A DNA stretch of 64,000 nt from DAHUYF01 sp963838385 (GTDB taxonomy: Bacteria; Pseudomonadota; Alphaproteobacteria; ATCC43930; CGMCC-115725), in NCBI GenBank assembly GCA_963838385.1, contig CAWIRE010000001.1, positions 1,178,001 through 1,242,000 of the forward strand, written 5' to 3'. Below are positions 24,335 through 34,502 of this stretch, in pieces. A program made the position numbers and the translations under genes. A model generated the notes under the pieces. The model ran no database searches. It was not told where the DNA came from and worked only from the letters and a program-made list of their open reading frames with translations. The first letter of the stretch is position 1. Every line of letters begins with the position of its first letter.

Positions 24335-24526
24335 CTATTGGCTCATCGCGAGATAGCAGCTGTCGCCGGGCTTGTCGTCGCAGCCGAAGACGCTGACGAC
24401 GTTCTCCCAGCTGATCCCCGCGAGGCTGGGCGCAGCAATGCCCTGGTGAAACACCGCCTGGTTGACCACCAGCACGGTGACGATCAGCAGCACGCCGAAG
24501 ATACCGATCGATTCCTCGTCCATCAT
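24335..24526 (-). CDS. Small single-span membrane protein, unknown function
   Basis: About 63 residues. One hydrophobic helix (SIGIFGVLLIVTVLVVNQAV, residues 6-25) precedes a short soluble tail with two cysteines (FGCDDKPGDSCYLAMSQ) that could form a disulfide outside the cytoplasm. GAGGCGG precedes the twin ATG (24521-24526). I know no named family. The frame is open further upstream but without plausible coding content. It is convergent with iorB; the 205-base gap to the MetE-like gene behind it holds both promoters but no clear motif. Confidence 0.5.
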   Translation of the reverse strand: MMDEESIGIFGVLLIVTVLVVNQAVFHQGIAAPSLAGISWENVVSVFGCDDKPGDSCYLAMSQ

Positions 24527-24731
24527 CCGCCTCGCACGGCCGCCTCCGGGCGGCGCTGTCCCATGACCAAGAGATAGCAGCGCGAAGGTTAAACCGGGGT
24601 GAACGATGGGCGCGGTTTGGCGCAAGTTTTAAGCGTTTCTTCACCGCGCTTGACCGCGGCGGCGGCGCGCCCAAGAGTGGCGTCGCCGCGCACCGGCACG
24701 CGCGGCCAAAAACGATCGCGGGGAGACGGAA

Positions 24732-25877
24732 ATGAAACGCAGCACCGAGCGCTTCCTCACCACGCATACCGGCAGCCTGCCGCGCCCGGAAGACCTGATC
24801 CGAACCATGTTCGCCAAGGAGGAAGGGGTGCCGGTCGAGCCCGCCGCGCTGGCCCGGCGCATCCGCTCGGCCGTGGCCGAGACCGTCGCCCGCCAGGTCG
24901 ATGCCGGCATCGACATCGTCAATGACGGCGAGATGAGCAAGCCCAGCTATGCCACCTACATCAAGGACCGGCTCGACGGCTTCGGCGGCAGCAGCCATCC
25001 GCTGCAATACCAGGACCTCGTCGATTTCCCGGAGCTGGCACGCCGGGTCTTCGGCGATCCCGGCCGCGCGCGGCGCAAGACGCCGGGCTGCAACGGGCCG
25101 ATCGCGGTGCGCGACGCCGCCGCCGCGGCGAGCGATGTCGATAACCTCGCCGCGGCGCTCGGCGCAGTGACGGCGGAAGAGGGATTTCTTACCGCGGCCT
25201 CGCCCGGGCTGATCTCGCTCTTCTTCCACAACGGCCACTATCCGAGCCACGAGGCCTACCTCTTCGCCATCGCCGAGGCGATGCGCGGCGAGTACGAGAC
25301 CGTCGCCAAGGCCGGCTTCATCCTGCAACTCGACTGCCCCGACCTCGCCATGGGCCGGCACATCCAATATGCCGGGCTCAGCACCGCCGAGTTCCGCCAG
25401 CGCGCCGGCCTCCATATCGAGGCGCTCAACCACGCCGTGGCGGGGATCCCGCCGGAGCGGATGCGCCTGCATCTCTGCTGGGGCAATTACGAGGGGCCGC
25501 ATCATTGCGACGTGCCGCTCAAGGACATCATCGACGTGGTCTTCGCGGCGCGGCCGGCGGGCCTCTCCTTCGAGGCGGCCAATCCGCGCCATGCCCATGA
25601 ATGGACGGTGTTCGAGACGGTGAAGCTGCCCGAAGGCAAGGTGCTGATCCCGGGCGTGCTGGAGTCGAAGACCAATTTCATCGAGCATCCCGAGCTCATC
25701 GCGCAGCGCATCGGCCGCTACGCCCGGCTGGTCGGGCGCGAGAACGTCATCGCCGGCAGCGATTGCGGCTATGGCACGTGGGTGGGGCAGGCGGCGGTCG
25801 ATCCGGCGGTGGTGTGGGCGAAGCTTGCCGCCCTGGCCGAAGGCGCACGGCTGGCGACGCGGGAGTTCTCGCGCTAG
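24732..25877 (+). CDS. MetE-like cobalamin-independent methyltransferase family protein
   Basis: A 381-residue TIM-barrel protein corresponding to the C-terminal catalytic half of MetE. LTTHTGSLPRPEDLIRTMF and DIVNDGEMSKPSYATYIKDR open the fold; zinc ligands are suggested by LHLCWGNYEGPHHCDVPL and AGSDCGYGT. The N-terminal half that holds folate in full-length MetE is missing, as is usual for this standalone clade, whose methyl donor and acceptor are often unknown. GGGGAGACGG precedes ATG at 24732. It stands alone between the small membrane gene and the PAS gene. It should not be taken as proof of methionine synthesis. Confidence 0.82.
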   Translation: MKRSTERFLTTHTGSLPRPEDLIRTMFAKEEGVPVEPAALARRIRSAVAETVARQVDAGIDIVNDGEMSKPSYATYIKDRLDGFGGSSHPLQYQDLVDFPELARRVFGDPGRARRKTPGCNGPIAVRDAAAAASDVDNLAAALGAVTAEEGFLTAASPGLISLFFHNGHYPSHEAYLFAIAEAMRGEYETVAKAGFILQLDCPDLAMGRHIQYAGLSTAEFRQRAGLHIEALNHAVAGIPPERMRLHLCWGNYEGPHHCDVPLKDIIDVVFAARPAGLSFEAANPRHAHEWTVFETVKLPEGKVLIPGVLESKTNFIEHPELIAQRIGRYARLVGRENVIAGSDCGYGTWVGQAAVDPAVVWAKLAALAEGARLATREFSR

Positions 25878-25989
25878 AGCGCGGCATTTGGCGCGAATGC
25901 GCGGCTTTCGCACCCGCCGCTTTCATCGCGTCTTCACGAGTTTCGCGGAGAATGCATCCTTTCGTTGAACACTGTCCGGGGGCCAGAGA

Positions 25990-26460
25990 ATGGCCGCGAT
26001 CCTCGATGACATCGAGACACCCAGCTTGCGCCAGCTCTACGCCTATTGGGACGAGCGGCGGCAAGGCCGAAGGTTTCCGGCGCGAGGCGATCTCGACCCG
26101 ATCGATTTCCGCTACGCGCTCGGCAATGTCCTGCTGATCGAGGTGCTCGACAATCCGCAACGCTTCCGGTTCCGGCTGCACGGCTGCGATCTCGCCGCGC
26201 GCGCCGGCTACGACATGACCGGCAAGATGGTGGACGATTTGCCCGATCCGGAGAACCGCACACTGCTGATCGAGCGCTGCCGCCAGCTGGTGGAGGCGCG
26301 CCGCCCCCTGGCGGCGGTCGACGAGCGCATCCTCGAGGGGCGCCGCTTCGGCTATGAGGTGGTCTGGCTGCCGCTCGCCACGGATGGCGAGCACATCGAC
26401 ATGCTGATGGCCGGCCTCGTCTATCGCAATTCCCGTCCCGCCGCCGCCTTCGCCCTCTAG
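25990..26460 (+). CDS. PAS-domain protein (PAS_5 type)
   Basis: A 156-residue single-domain sensor-like protein typical of Rhodospirillales. The core DIDTPS-like start (ILDDIETPSLRQLYAYW), FRYALGNVLLIEVLDNPQRF and RFRLHGCDLAARAGYDMTGK fit the alphaproteobacterial PAS_5 family; no kinase, cyclase or HTH output domain is attached. The ligand is unknown; the family is often a free-standing regulator. ATG at 25990 follows a purine-rich stretch. It is 112 bases after the MetE-like gene and may have its own promoter. Confidence 0.75.
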   Translation: MAAILDDIETPSLRQLYAYWDERRQGRRFPARGDLDPIDFRYALGNVLLIEVLDNPQRFRFRLHGCDLAARAGYDMTGKMVDDLPDPENRTLLIERCRQLVEARRPLAAVDERILEGRRFGYEVVWLPLATDGEHIDMLMAGLVYRNSRPAAAFAL

Positions 26461-26797
26461 CCGGCGCCCGCGACCCGGGCGTTCCCTTCTGCTATCCTGA
26501 ACATTAGAGGAACGGAAGACGCGCCGCCTCGCCGCAGGCGACGGCGCGCCGGGGATGCGCCGGTGGGATATGGCCTAAATAATGGCTCAGTGGCACTCTT
26601 CGAGCCTGTGCGACCGTCCGCTGCCGGGCGCATGGCGGCGGACGCTCAAAGGGTGATTGTCCAAACCACGACTATCGGCCACACGGCACGCCGCCGCGGA
26701 TCGTCCGGGCGCGCCCCCGCGCCGACGCGGAAGGCGGCGCCAAGCGCTGAGGAGGCGCAGAGGAAGCGAATGAAACGGTCTCGGGACCGAGACGGCC
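26461..26797. other. Intergenic region upstream of the RND operon
   Basis: A 337-base gap. It contains a GC-rich imperfect hairpin at about 26520-26552 (CGCGCCG pairing with CGGCGCG around a TCGCC/GGCGA inner stem), which may end the PAS transcript. The rest must hold the promoter of the efflux operon; I see no clear TetR or other operator and no convincing small ORF. Confidence 0.4.
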
Positions 26798-28063
26798 ATG
26801 GATGACCGGCCGAGCGATCTGAAAGCCCCGCCAACGCGGCCGACGCGCCCGGCGCCCACCGCGGCGCCGGCGACGCGCGGCGCGCGCTGGCGCCGGCTGG
26901 CCTGGCTGCTGGCCGGCGTAGTCGTGCTCGCGGCGATCGCCTGGATCATCTTGCGCCCGCATCCGCAGGCGACGCGCCCCAGCCGCTATGCCCTGAGCGG
27001 GCCGATGCCCGTGGTCACCGCCACCGCGGTCAAGGGCGACATGCCGGTGACGCTCAACGCACTCGGCACGGTGACGCCGCTCTACACGGTCACGGTGCAG
27101 ACCCAGATCGACGGCCAGTTGATGTCGGTCGGCTTCACCGAGGGACAGGAGGTGAAAAAGGGCGATTTCCTGGCGCAGGTCGACCCGCGGCCCTACCAGG
27201 CCGCGCTCGACCAGCTCGAGGCGCAGCTGGTGCACGACCAGGCCTTGCTCAAAGGCGCGCAGGTCGACCTCGCCCGCTACCAGAAGCTGGCGGAGCAGAA
27301 CTCGATCGCGCGGCAGCAGGCGGACGATCAGCTCTATCTCGTCCAGCAATACCAAGGCACCGTCAAGTCGGACCAGGCGCAGATCGAGGCCGCCAAGCTC
27401 AATCTCGTCTATTGCCACATCGTCTCGCCGATCGACGGCCGCGTCGGATTGCGGCTGGTCGATCCCGGCAATTACGTCCAGACCAGCAGCACGACCGGAA
27501 TCGTCGTGGTCACGCAGATCAAGCCGATGTCGGTGATCTTCACCCTGCCGGAGGACAGCCTGCCGGCGGTGCTGAAGCGCGTCGCCGACGGCGCCAGCCT
27601 GCAGGCGACCGCCTTCGACCGCAGCGGCACGATCAAGATCGCCACGGGAAAGCTGAGCACGCTCGACAACCAGATCGACACGAGCACCGGCATGCTGAAG
27701 CTGCGCGCCCTGTTCGACAACAAGGACGAGATGCTGTTCCCGAACCAGTTCGTCAACATCCAGCTACTGCTCGACACCGACAAGGACGCGACCATCATCC
27801 CGACCGCCGCGGTGCAGCGCGGCGCGCCGGGCACCTACGTCTACCTGGTCAAGCCCGACGAGACGGTGAGCGTGCAGAAGATCGCGCTGGGGCCGGGCGA
27901 CGGCGAGCGCGTCGCGGTGACGAGCGGGCTGCAGCCGGGCGACAAGGTGGTGATCGACGGCGCCGACAAGCTGCGCGACGGCGCCAAGGTCAGGGAGCCG
28001 ACCGCCGGCACCGCCGCGGCAACGGCACCCGCGCAAGGGCACCAGCACCGGAGCAGCCAATGA
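26798..28063 (+). CDS. mdtA: RND efflux periplasmic adaptor subunit (MdtA-like)
   Basis: A 421-residue membrane-fusion protein linking the RND pump to the outer-membrane channel. A Pro/Arg-rich cytoplasmic start is followed by one membrane anchor (WLLAGVVVLAAIAWIIL, about residues 34-51), the lipoyl half-motifs around VTVQTQIDGQLMSVGFTEGQ, a helical hairpin (about 125-200, DQLEAQLVHDQALLKGAQVD) and the second half-lipoyl YCHIVSPIDGRVGLRLVDPG. The beta-barrel domain includes TFLPEDSLPAVLKR-like sequence and TGMLKLRALFDN. First gene of the mdtABC-outer-membrane-factor operon; 37 bases separate it from mdtB. Confidence 0.9.
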   Translation: MDDRPSDLKAPPTRPTRPAPTAAPATRGARWRRLAWLLAGVVVLAAIAWIILRPHPQATRPSRYALSGPMPVVTATAVKGDMPVTLNALGTVTPLYTVTVQTQIDGQLMSVGFTEGQEVKKGDFLAQVDPRPYQAALDQLEAQLVHDQALLKGAQVDLARYQKLAEQNSIARQQADDQLYLVQQYQGTVKSDQAQIEAAKLNLVYCHIVSPIDGRVGLRLVDPGNYVQTSSTTGIVVVTQIKPMSVIFTLPEDSLPAVLKRVADGASLQATAFDRSGTIKIATGKLSTLDNQIDTSTGMLKLRALFDNKDEMLFPNQFVNIQLLLDTDKDATIIPTAAVQRGAPGTYVYLVKPDETVSVQKIALGPGDGERVAVTSGLQPGDKVVIDGADKLRDGAKVREPTAGTAAATAPAQGHQHRSSQ

Positions 28064-28100
28064 CCCGCGCCCCCGGCGCGGGGCGGGAGGCCGGCGCCGG

Positions 28101-31100
28101 ATGAGCCCCTCGCGCCTCTTCATCCTGCGTCCGGTCGCCACCTCGCTGCTGATGGTGGCGATCATGCTGGTCGGCATCGTGGGATACGACTTCCTGCCGC
28201 TGTCGGCGCTGCCGCAGGTCGACTACCCCACCATCCAGGTGCAGACCTTCTATCCCGGCGCCAGCCCCGACGTGATGACCTCGTCGGTGACCGCGCCGCT
28301 CGAGGTCCAGCTCGGACAGATGCCCGGGCTCAACCAGATGTATTCGCAGAGCTCGGCGGGCGCCTCGGTCATCACGCTGCAGTTCAGCCTGAACCTGTCG
28401 CTCGACGTGGCCGAGCAGGAGGTGCAGGCGGCGATCAACGCGGCGGGAAACCTGCTGCCCTCCGACCTGCCGGCGCCGCCGATCTATGCCAAGATCAATC
28501 CCGCCGACGCGCCGATCCTGACGCTCGCCATCACCTCCAAGACGATCCCGATCCCGCAGCTGCAGGATCTCGCCGACACGCGGCTGGCGCAGAAGATCTC
28601 GCAGCTTCCGGGCGTCGGCCTGGTCAGCGTCAATGCCGGGCAGCGGCCGGCGGTGCGCATCCAGTTCGAACTCGCGCAAGCTCGCGGCCTATGGGCTCAA
28701 CATCGACGATCTCCGCACCACCATCGCCAACGCCAACGTCAATACGCCCAAGGGCAATTTCGACGGCCCGATGCGCGCCTACACGATCAACGCCAACGAC
28801 CAGATCACCAGCGCCGACGAGTACAGCAAGCTGGTGATCGCCTACCGCAACAACGCGCCGGTGATGCTGTCGGACGTGGCAAGCGTGATCAGCGGCCCCG
28901 AGAACACCAAGATCGGCTCGTGGATGAACACCGATCCCGCGGTGATCGTCAACGTGCAGCGCCAGCCCGGCGCCAACGTCATCCAGGTCGTCGACCGCAT
29001 CCAGGCGCTGCTTCCCGAGCTCAAGGACGCGCTGCCGGCGGCGATGCAGGTGACCGTGCTCACCGACCGCACCACCACCATCCGCGCCTCGGTGCGCAAC
29101 GTCGAGATCGAGCTGTCGCTCGCCGTGGTGCTGGTGGTGCTGGTGATCTTCGCCTTTCTGCGCAACCTGCCGGCGACACTCATCCCGAGCCTGTCGGTGC
29201 CGCTGTCGATCGTCGGCACCTTCGCGGCGATGTACCTGCTGGGCTTCAGCCTCGACAATCTGTCGCTGATGGCGCTGACCATCGCCACCGGCTTCGTCGT
29301 CGACGACGCCATCGTGATGATCGAGAACATCGCCCGCTACGTCGAACAGGGGCATTCGCGCCTCAAGGCCGCGCTGCTCGGCTCGGAGCAGATCGGCTTC
29401 ACCATCATCTCGCTGACGGTGTCGCTGCTGGCGGTGCTGATCCCGCTGCTGTTCATGGGCGACGTGGTCGGGCGCCTCTTCCGCGAGTTCGCGATCACGC
29501 TGGCCGTCACCATCCTGATCTCGGCGGTGGTGTCGCTGACGCTGGTGCCGATGCTGTGCGCCAAGCTGCTGAAGCCGCCCTCCGAGGAGGGCGCCTTCTT
29601 CCGCCGCTCGCAGCTATGGTTCGACGCCACGATCGACCGCTATGGCCGCATGCTCGGCTGGGTGCTCGACCATCAGCCGCTGGTGCTGCTGATCGCGGTC
29701 GGCACGCTCGGGCTAACGGTCTTTCTCTACGTGGCGGTGCCCAAGGGCTTCTTCCCGGTCCAGGATACCGGCCTGATCCAGGCGATCACCGAGGCCGACC
29801 AGTCGGTCTCCTACGACGCCATGGCCGCGCGCCAGCAGGCGCTCGGCAAGGCGATCCTCGCCGATCCCGACGTCGACAGCCTCTCTTCCTTCATCGGCGT
29901 CGACGGCACCAACAGCACGCTCAACAGCGGCCGCTTCCTCATCAACCTGAAGCCGCGCGACGAGCGCAGCGCCAGCGCCAGCGACATCATCCGTCGTCTC
30001 AAGCGGGAGACGGCGCAGGTCGCCGGCATCGCGCTCTACATGCAGCCGGTGCAGGACCTCACCATCGACGCCACGGTGAGCCGCACGCAATACCAGTTCG
30101 TGCTCGAGGACGCCAATCCGACCGAGCTCGCCGCCTGGGTCCCGAAGCTGATGGAACGGCTCAAGCAGCTTCCCGCGCTCGAGGACATCGCCAGCGACGT
30201 CGAGGCGCACGGGCTTTCGACCTACGTCGACATCGACCGCGACACCGCGGCGCGCTTCGGCATCACCCCGGCCACGGTGGACAACGCGCTTTACGACGCC
30301 TTCGCGCAACGCATCGTCTCCACCATCTTCACCCAGTCGAACCAGTACCGCGTCATTCTCGAGGCGACGCCGCAGCAGCAGCGCACGCTGGACACGCTGA
30401 ACGCGATCTACCTGCCCTCGTCGCTGGCGGCGGGCGGGCAGGTGCGGCTGTCCGCGATCGCCCGGTTCATCCCGCAGGAGGCGCCGCTCCAGATCAACCA
30501 TCTCGGCCAGCTGCCCTCGGCGACGATCTCCTTCAACCTGGCGCCGCAGGCCTCGCTCGGCGAGGCGGTGAACGCGATCCGCGCCGCCGAGCAGGAGGTC
30601 GGGATGCCGGCGAGCGTCTTCACCACCTTCGAGGGCGCGGCGCTCGCCTTCCAGGCCTCGCTCAAGAACGAGCTGCTGCTCATCCTCGCCGCGATCGTCG
30701 CCGTCTACATCGTGCTGGGCGTGCTCTACGAGAGCTACATCCACCCGATCACGATCCTCTCCACCCTGCCCTCGGCCGGCATCGGCGCGCTGCTGGCGCT
30801 GATCGTCGACGGCAGCGATCTCGGCATCATCGGCATCATCGGCATCGTGCTGCTGATCGGCATCGTCAAGAAGAACGCGATCATGATGATCGACTTCGCG
30901 CTCGAGGCCGAGCGCGAACAGGGCAAGTCGCCGCGCGAGGCGATCTTCCAGGCCTCGCTGCTGCGCTTCCGCCCGATCATGATGACGACGATGGCGGCGT
31001 TGTTCGGCGCGCTGCCGCTGATGCTCGGCACCGGCACCGGCTCGGAGCTGCGCCATCCGCTCGGCATCACCATCGTCGGCGGCCTGATCGTGAGCCAGGT

Positions 31101-31197
31101 GCTCACGCTGTTCACGACGCCGGTGATCTATCTCGCCTTCGACCGGCTGGCGCGGCGCTTGCGCGGTCCGCAACCGGCAGAGAGCCCGGCCGAATGA
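28101..31197 (+). CDS. mdtB: RND efflux permease MdtB-like, frame broken
   Basis: Inner-membrane proton-driven drug exporter, about 1031 residues after repair (normal). N-terminus MSPSRLFILRPVATSLLMVA; FLRNLPATLIPSLSVPLSIV and GFVVDDAIVMIENIARY (proton-relay aspartates) are in the central membrane helices; IVLLIGIVKKNAIMMIDFAL near the C-terminus is the MdtBC/OqxB-type signature. The frame breaks at about 28668: removing one A from CGAACTCG restores ...VRIQFDSRKLAAYGL.... The rest is intact. The stop overlaps mdtC by 4 bases (ATGA). MdtB and MdtC form a 2:1 heterotrimer in E. coli that exports bile salts, novobiocin and similar compounds. Confidence 0.88.
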
Positions 31198-34100
31198 ACA
31201 TCTCCGAGATCTTCATCCGGCGGCCGGTCGCGACCACGCTTCTCACCCTCGGCCTGGCGCTGGCCGGCGGCGGCGCGTTCCTGCTGCTGCCGGTGTCGCC
31301 GCTGCCGGAGGTCGATTTCCCGACCATCCAGGTCACGGCGCAGCTTCCCGGCGCCAGCCCCGAGACGGTGGCGACCAGCGTCGCGACCCCGCTCGAGCGC
31401 CATCTCGGCCAGATCGCCGACGTCACCGAGATGACCTCGTCGAGCTCGGTCGGCAAGGCGCAGATCACCCTGCAGTTCGGCCTCGACCGCGACATCGACG
31501 GCGCCGCGCGGGACGTGCAGGCGGCGATCAACGCCGCGCGCGCCGACCTGCCGACCGCGCTCAGGAGCAACCCCACCTACAAGAAGGTCAACCCGGCCGA
31601 CCCGGCGGTGCTGATCCTGGCGCTCACCTCCAACACGCTGAGTCAGGGGCAGCTCTACGACAGCGCCGCCACCATCCTGCAGCAGAAGCTGTCGCAGATA
31701 GACGGCATCGGCCAGGTTACGATCGGGGGCAGCTCGCTGCCGGCGGTGCGCGCCGAGCTCAATCCGCGTGCCCTCTTCCATTACGGCATCGGCCTGGAGG
31801 ACGTGCGAGCCGCGCTCAACGCCACCAACGCGCACAGCCCGAAGGGCGCCATCGAGAACGGGCAGCAGCGCTGGCAGATCTACACCAACGACCAGGCGAG
31901 CGTCGCCGACCAGTACCGTTCGCTGGTCATCGCCTATCGCAACGGCGCGCCGGTCCGGCTCAGCGACATCGCCGACGTCGTCAACTCCGTCGAGGACCTC
32001 CGCAACGGCGGCATCGCCAACGGCAAGCCCTCGGTGCTGCTGCTGCTCTACCGCCAGCCGGGCGCCAACATCATCGACACGGTGGACCGCATCTACGCGC
32101 TGCTGCCGCAGCTCAAGGCGTCGATCCCGAGCGACATCGACATCACGCCGGTGGCGGATCGCACGACCACCATCCGCGCCTCGCTGCACGACGTCGAGAC
32201 GACGCTGTTGGTCTCCATCCTGCTGGTGATCGGCGTCGTGTTCGTCTTCCTGCGCAACGGCCGCTCGGCCATCATCCCGAGCGTGGCCGTGCCGACCTCG
32301 CTTCTCGGCACCTTCGGGGTCATGTATCTGCTGGGGTACAGCCTGGACAATCTGTCGCTGATGGCGCTGACGGTGGCGACCGGCTTCGTCGTCGACGACG
32401 CCATCGTCGTGCTGGAGAACGTCACCCGCCACATCGAGGCCGGCATGCCGCGCTTCCAGGCGGCGCTGCTTGGCGCGCGCGAGGTCAGCTTCACCGTGCT
32501 GTCGATGAGCGCGTCGCTGGTGGCGGTGTTCATCCCGATCCTGCTGATGAGCGGCATCGTCGGACGCTATTTCCGCGAATTCGCCATGACGCTGTCGATC
32601 GCCATCGCGGTGTCGCTGGTGATCTCGCTGACGACGACCCCGATGATGTGCGCCTATATCGTCAGGTTCCGGCCGGAGGCCGAGCGTGGATGGTTCTATC
32701 GCGCCGGCGAGCGCGCCTTCGACGCCTTGCTGGCGACCTACGACCGCTCGCTGCGCTGGGCGCTGCGGCATGCGCGGCTGATGATGCTGATCCTGATCGG
32801 CGTGCTCGTGCTCAACGTCTATCTCTTCTCGATCGTGCCGAAGGGCTTCTTCCCGGAGCAGGATACGGGCCGGCTGATCGGCGGCATCCAGGCCGATCAG
32901 AGCATCTCCTTCCAGCTCATGCAGAAGAAGCTGCAGGAGTTCACCTCGATCATCCAGCAGGACCCCGACGTCGCGACGGTGGTGGGCTTCATCGGCGGAC
33001 GGCAGACCAATTCCGGCTTCGTCTTCATCACCCTGAAGCCCTTGTCCGAGCGCAAGCTCTCGGCCGACAGGATTATTGCGCGGCTGCGGCGCAACATGTC
33101 GCATGTCGCCGGGGCGACGCTCTTCCTGCAGGCGGCGCAGGACATCCGGGTCGGCGGCCGGGCGAGCAACGCGCTCTATCAATACACGCTCCAGGGCGAC
33201 GACCTCACCGAGCTCTACCACTGGGCGCCCAAGATCGCCGCGGCGCTCCAGCACGAGCCGGTTCTCACCGACGTCAATTCCGACCAGCAGCAGAACGGGC
33301 TGGAGAGCGACCTGGTCATCGACCGCGATACCGCGGCGCGCCTCGGCCTCACCACCGCCGCCATCGACAACACGCTCTATGACGCCTTCGGCCAGCGGCA
33401 GGTGTCCACGATCTACGCCGCGCTCAACCAGTACCACGTCGTCATGGAGGTGGCGCCGCAATACTGGCAGAGCCCGGACATGCTGAAGGAGATCTATGTC
33501 AGCACGGCGGGCGGCGCCGTCGCCGGCACGCAAGCGAGCCAGGCGGTGATCGGCACGGTAAAGGCGCCGCCCACGGCCGCGGCCAGCGGCCAGAACGCCA
33601 CCGCGGCGGAGATCGCCGCCAGCGTCCAGCGCAATCTCCTCGCCAACCAGATCGGCTCGACCGGCCACGGCAGCGCCAGCGCCTCGACCGGCGCCGCCGT
33701 CACCACCAGCGCCGAGACCATGGTGCCGCTCGCCGCCTTCACCCATTACGCGCCGGGCAAGACGCCGCTCGCGGTCAATCACCAGGGGCCGTTCGTCGCC
33801 GCCACCATCTCCTTCAACCTGGCCCCGGGCAAGTCGCTGAGCGACGCCACCCAGGCGGTCGACCGGGTGATGAACGAGCTCAACGTGCCGGTCAGCATCC
33901 ATGGCAGCTTCGAGGGCACGGCCCGCGTCTTCGAGCAGTCGCTGGCCAACCAGCCGATCCTGGTGCTGGCGGCGCTGGGCGCGATCTATATCGTGCTCGG
34001 CATCCTCTATGAGAGCTACATCCACCCCATCACCATTCTCTCGACGCTGCCCTCGGCCGGGCTGGGCGCGGTGCTGGCGCTGATGGCGCTCAACATCGAG

Positions 34101-34502
34101 TTCAGCCTGATCGCGCTGATCGGCGTCATCCTGCTGATCGGCATCGTCAAGAAGAACGCGATCATGATGATCGACTTCGCGATCGACGCCGAGCGCAGCC
34201 AGCATCTGACGCCGGACGAGGCGATCTATCAGGCCTGCCTGCTGCGCTTCCGCCCAATCATGATGACGACCATGGCCGCGATGCTGGGCGCGTTGCCGCT
34301 GGCGGTCGGCGTCGGCTACGGCGCCGAGCTGCGCCAGCCGCTCGGCATCTCGATCGTCGGCGGCCTGATCGTGAGCCAGATGCTGACCCTTTACACCACG
34401 CCGGTGATCTATCTCTATCTCGACCGCTTCCGCCTGTGGGTCCGCCGTCAGCAGGGCGGCGCCGATCTCGCCGGCGGCGCGGTGACGGAGCCTGGGGAAT
34501 GA
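31194..34502 (+). CDS. mdtC: RND efflux permease MdtC-like with an extra Ala/Ser-rich loop
   Basis: A 1102-residue RND permease, about 65 residues longer than typical MdtC. N-terminus MNISEIFIRRPVATTLLTLG; proton-relay helix GFVVDDAIVVLENVTRH; C-terminal IVKKNAIMMIDFAI. The extra length is a low-complexity Ala/Ser/Thr/Gly segment at about residues 770-845 (33494-33742) between YVSTAGG and VPLAAFTHY, in the second periplasmic loop where MdtB has only a short turn. Frame intact throughout. The stop TGA shares two bases with the ATG of the outer-membrane factor (ATGA). Confidence 0.9.
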   Translation: MNISEIFIRRPVATTLLTLGLALAGGGAFLLLPVSPLPEVDFPTIQVTAQLPGASPETVATSVATPLERHLGQIADVTEMTSSSSVGKAQITLQFGLDRDIDGAARDVQAAINAARADLPTALRSNPTYKKVNPADPAVLILALTSNTLSQGQLYDSAATILQQKLSQIDGIGQVTIGGSSLPAVRAELNPRALFHYGIGLEDVRAALNATNAHSPKGAIENGQQRWQIYTNDQASVADQYRSLVIAYRNGAPVRLSDIADVVNSVEDLRNGGIANGKPSVLLLLYRQPGANIIDTVDRIYALLPQLKASIPSDIDITPVADRTTTIRASLHDVETTLLVSILLVIGVVFVFLRNGRSAIIPSVAVPTSLLGTFGVMYLLGYSLDNLSLMALTVATGFVVDDAIVVLENVTRHIEAGMPRFQAALLGAREVSFTVLSMSASLVAVFIPILLMSGIVGRYFREFAMTLSIAIAVSLVISLTTTPMMCAYIVRFRPEAERGWFYRAGERAFDALLATYDRSLRWALRHARLMMLILIGVLVLNVYLFSIVPKGFFPEQDTGRLIGGIQADQSISFQLMQKKLQEFTSIIQQDPDVATVVGFIGGRQTNSGFVFITLKPLSERKLSADRIIARLRRNMSHVAGATLFLQAAQDIRVGGRASNALYQYTLQGDDLTELYHWAPKIAAALQHEPVLTDVNSDQQQNGLESDLVIDRDTAARLGLTTAAIDNTLYDAFGQRQVSTIYAALNQYHVVMEVAPQYWQSPDMLKEIYVSTAGGAVAGTQASQAVIGTVKAPPTAAASGQNATAAEIAASVQRNLLANQIGSTGHGSASASTGAAVTTSAETMVPLAAFTHYAPGKTPLAVNHQGPFVAATISFNLAPGKSLSDATQAVDRVMNELNVPVSIHGSFEGTARVFEQSLANQPILVLAALGAIYIVLGILYESYIHPITILSTLPSAGLGAVLALMALNIEFSLIALIGVILLIGIVKKNAIMMIDFAIDAERSQHLTPDEAIYQACLLRFRPIMMTTMAAMLGALPLAVGVGYGAELRQPLGISIVGGLIVSQMLTLYTTPVIYLYLDRFRLWVRRQQGGADLAGGAVTEPGE

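Noticed and set aside
26461..26797. Possible small ORF 26563-26805 before mdtA
   Set aside because: Runs into the mdtA start, has no family features and no ribosome binding site; treated as leader DNA.
28680..31193. Apparent giant fusion of mdtB and mdtC (single 2133-codon frame from 28101)
   Set aside because: After the indel near 28668 that frame is out of register with MdtB and encodes nonsense until mdtC starts at its own ATG (31194) in the same frame by chance.
31128..34205. 1025-codon minus-strand frame across mdtC
   Set aside because: No recognisable domain; opposite a complete RND permease. Shadow frame caused by high GC and codon bias.
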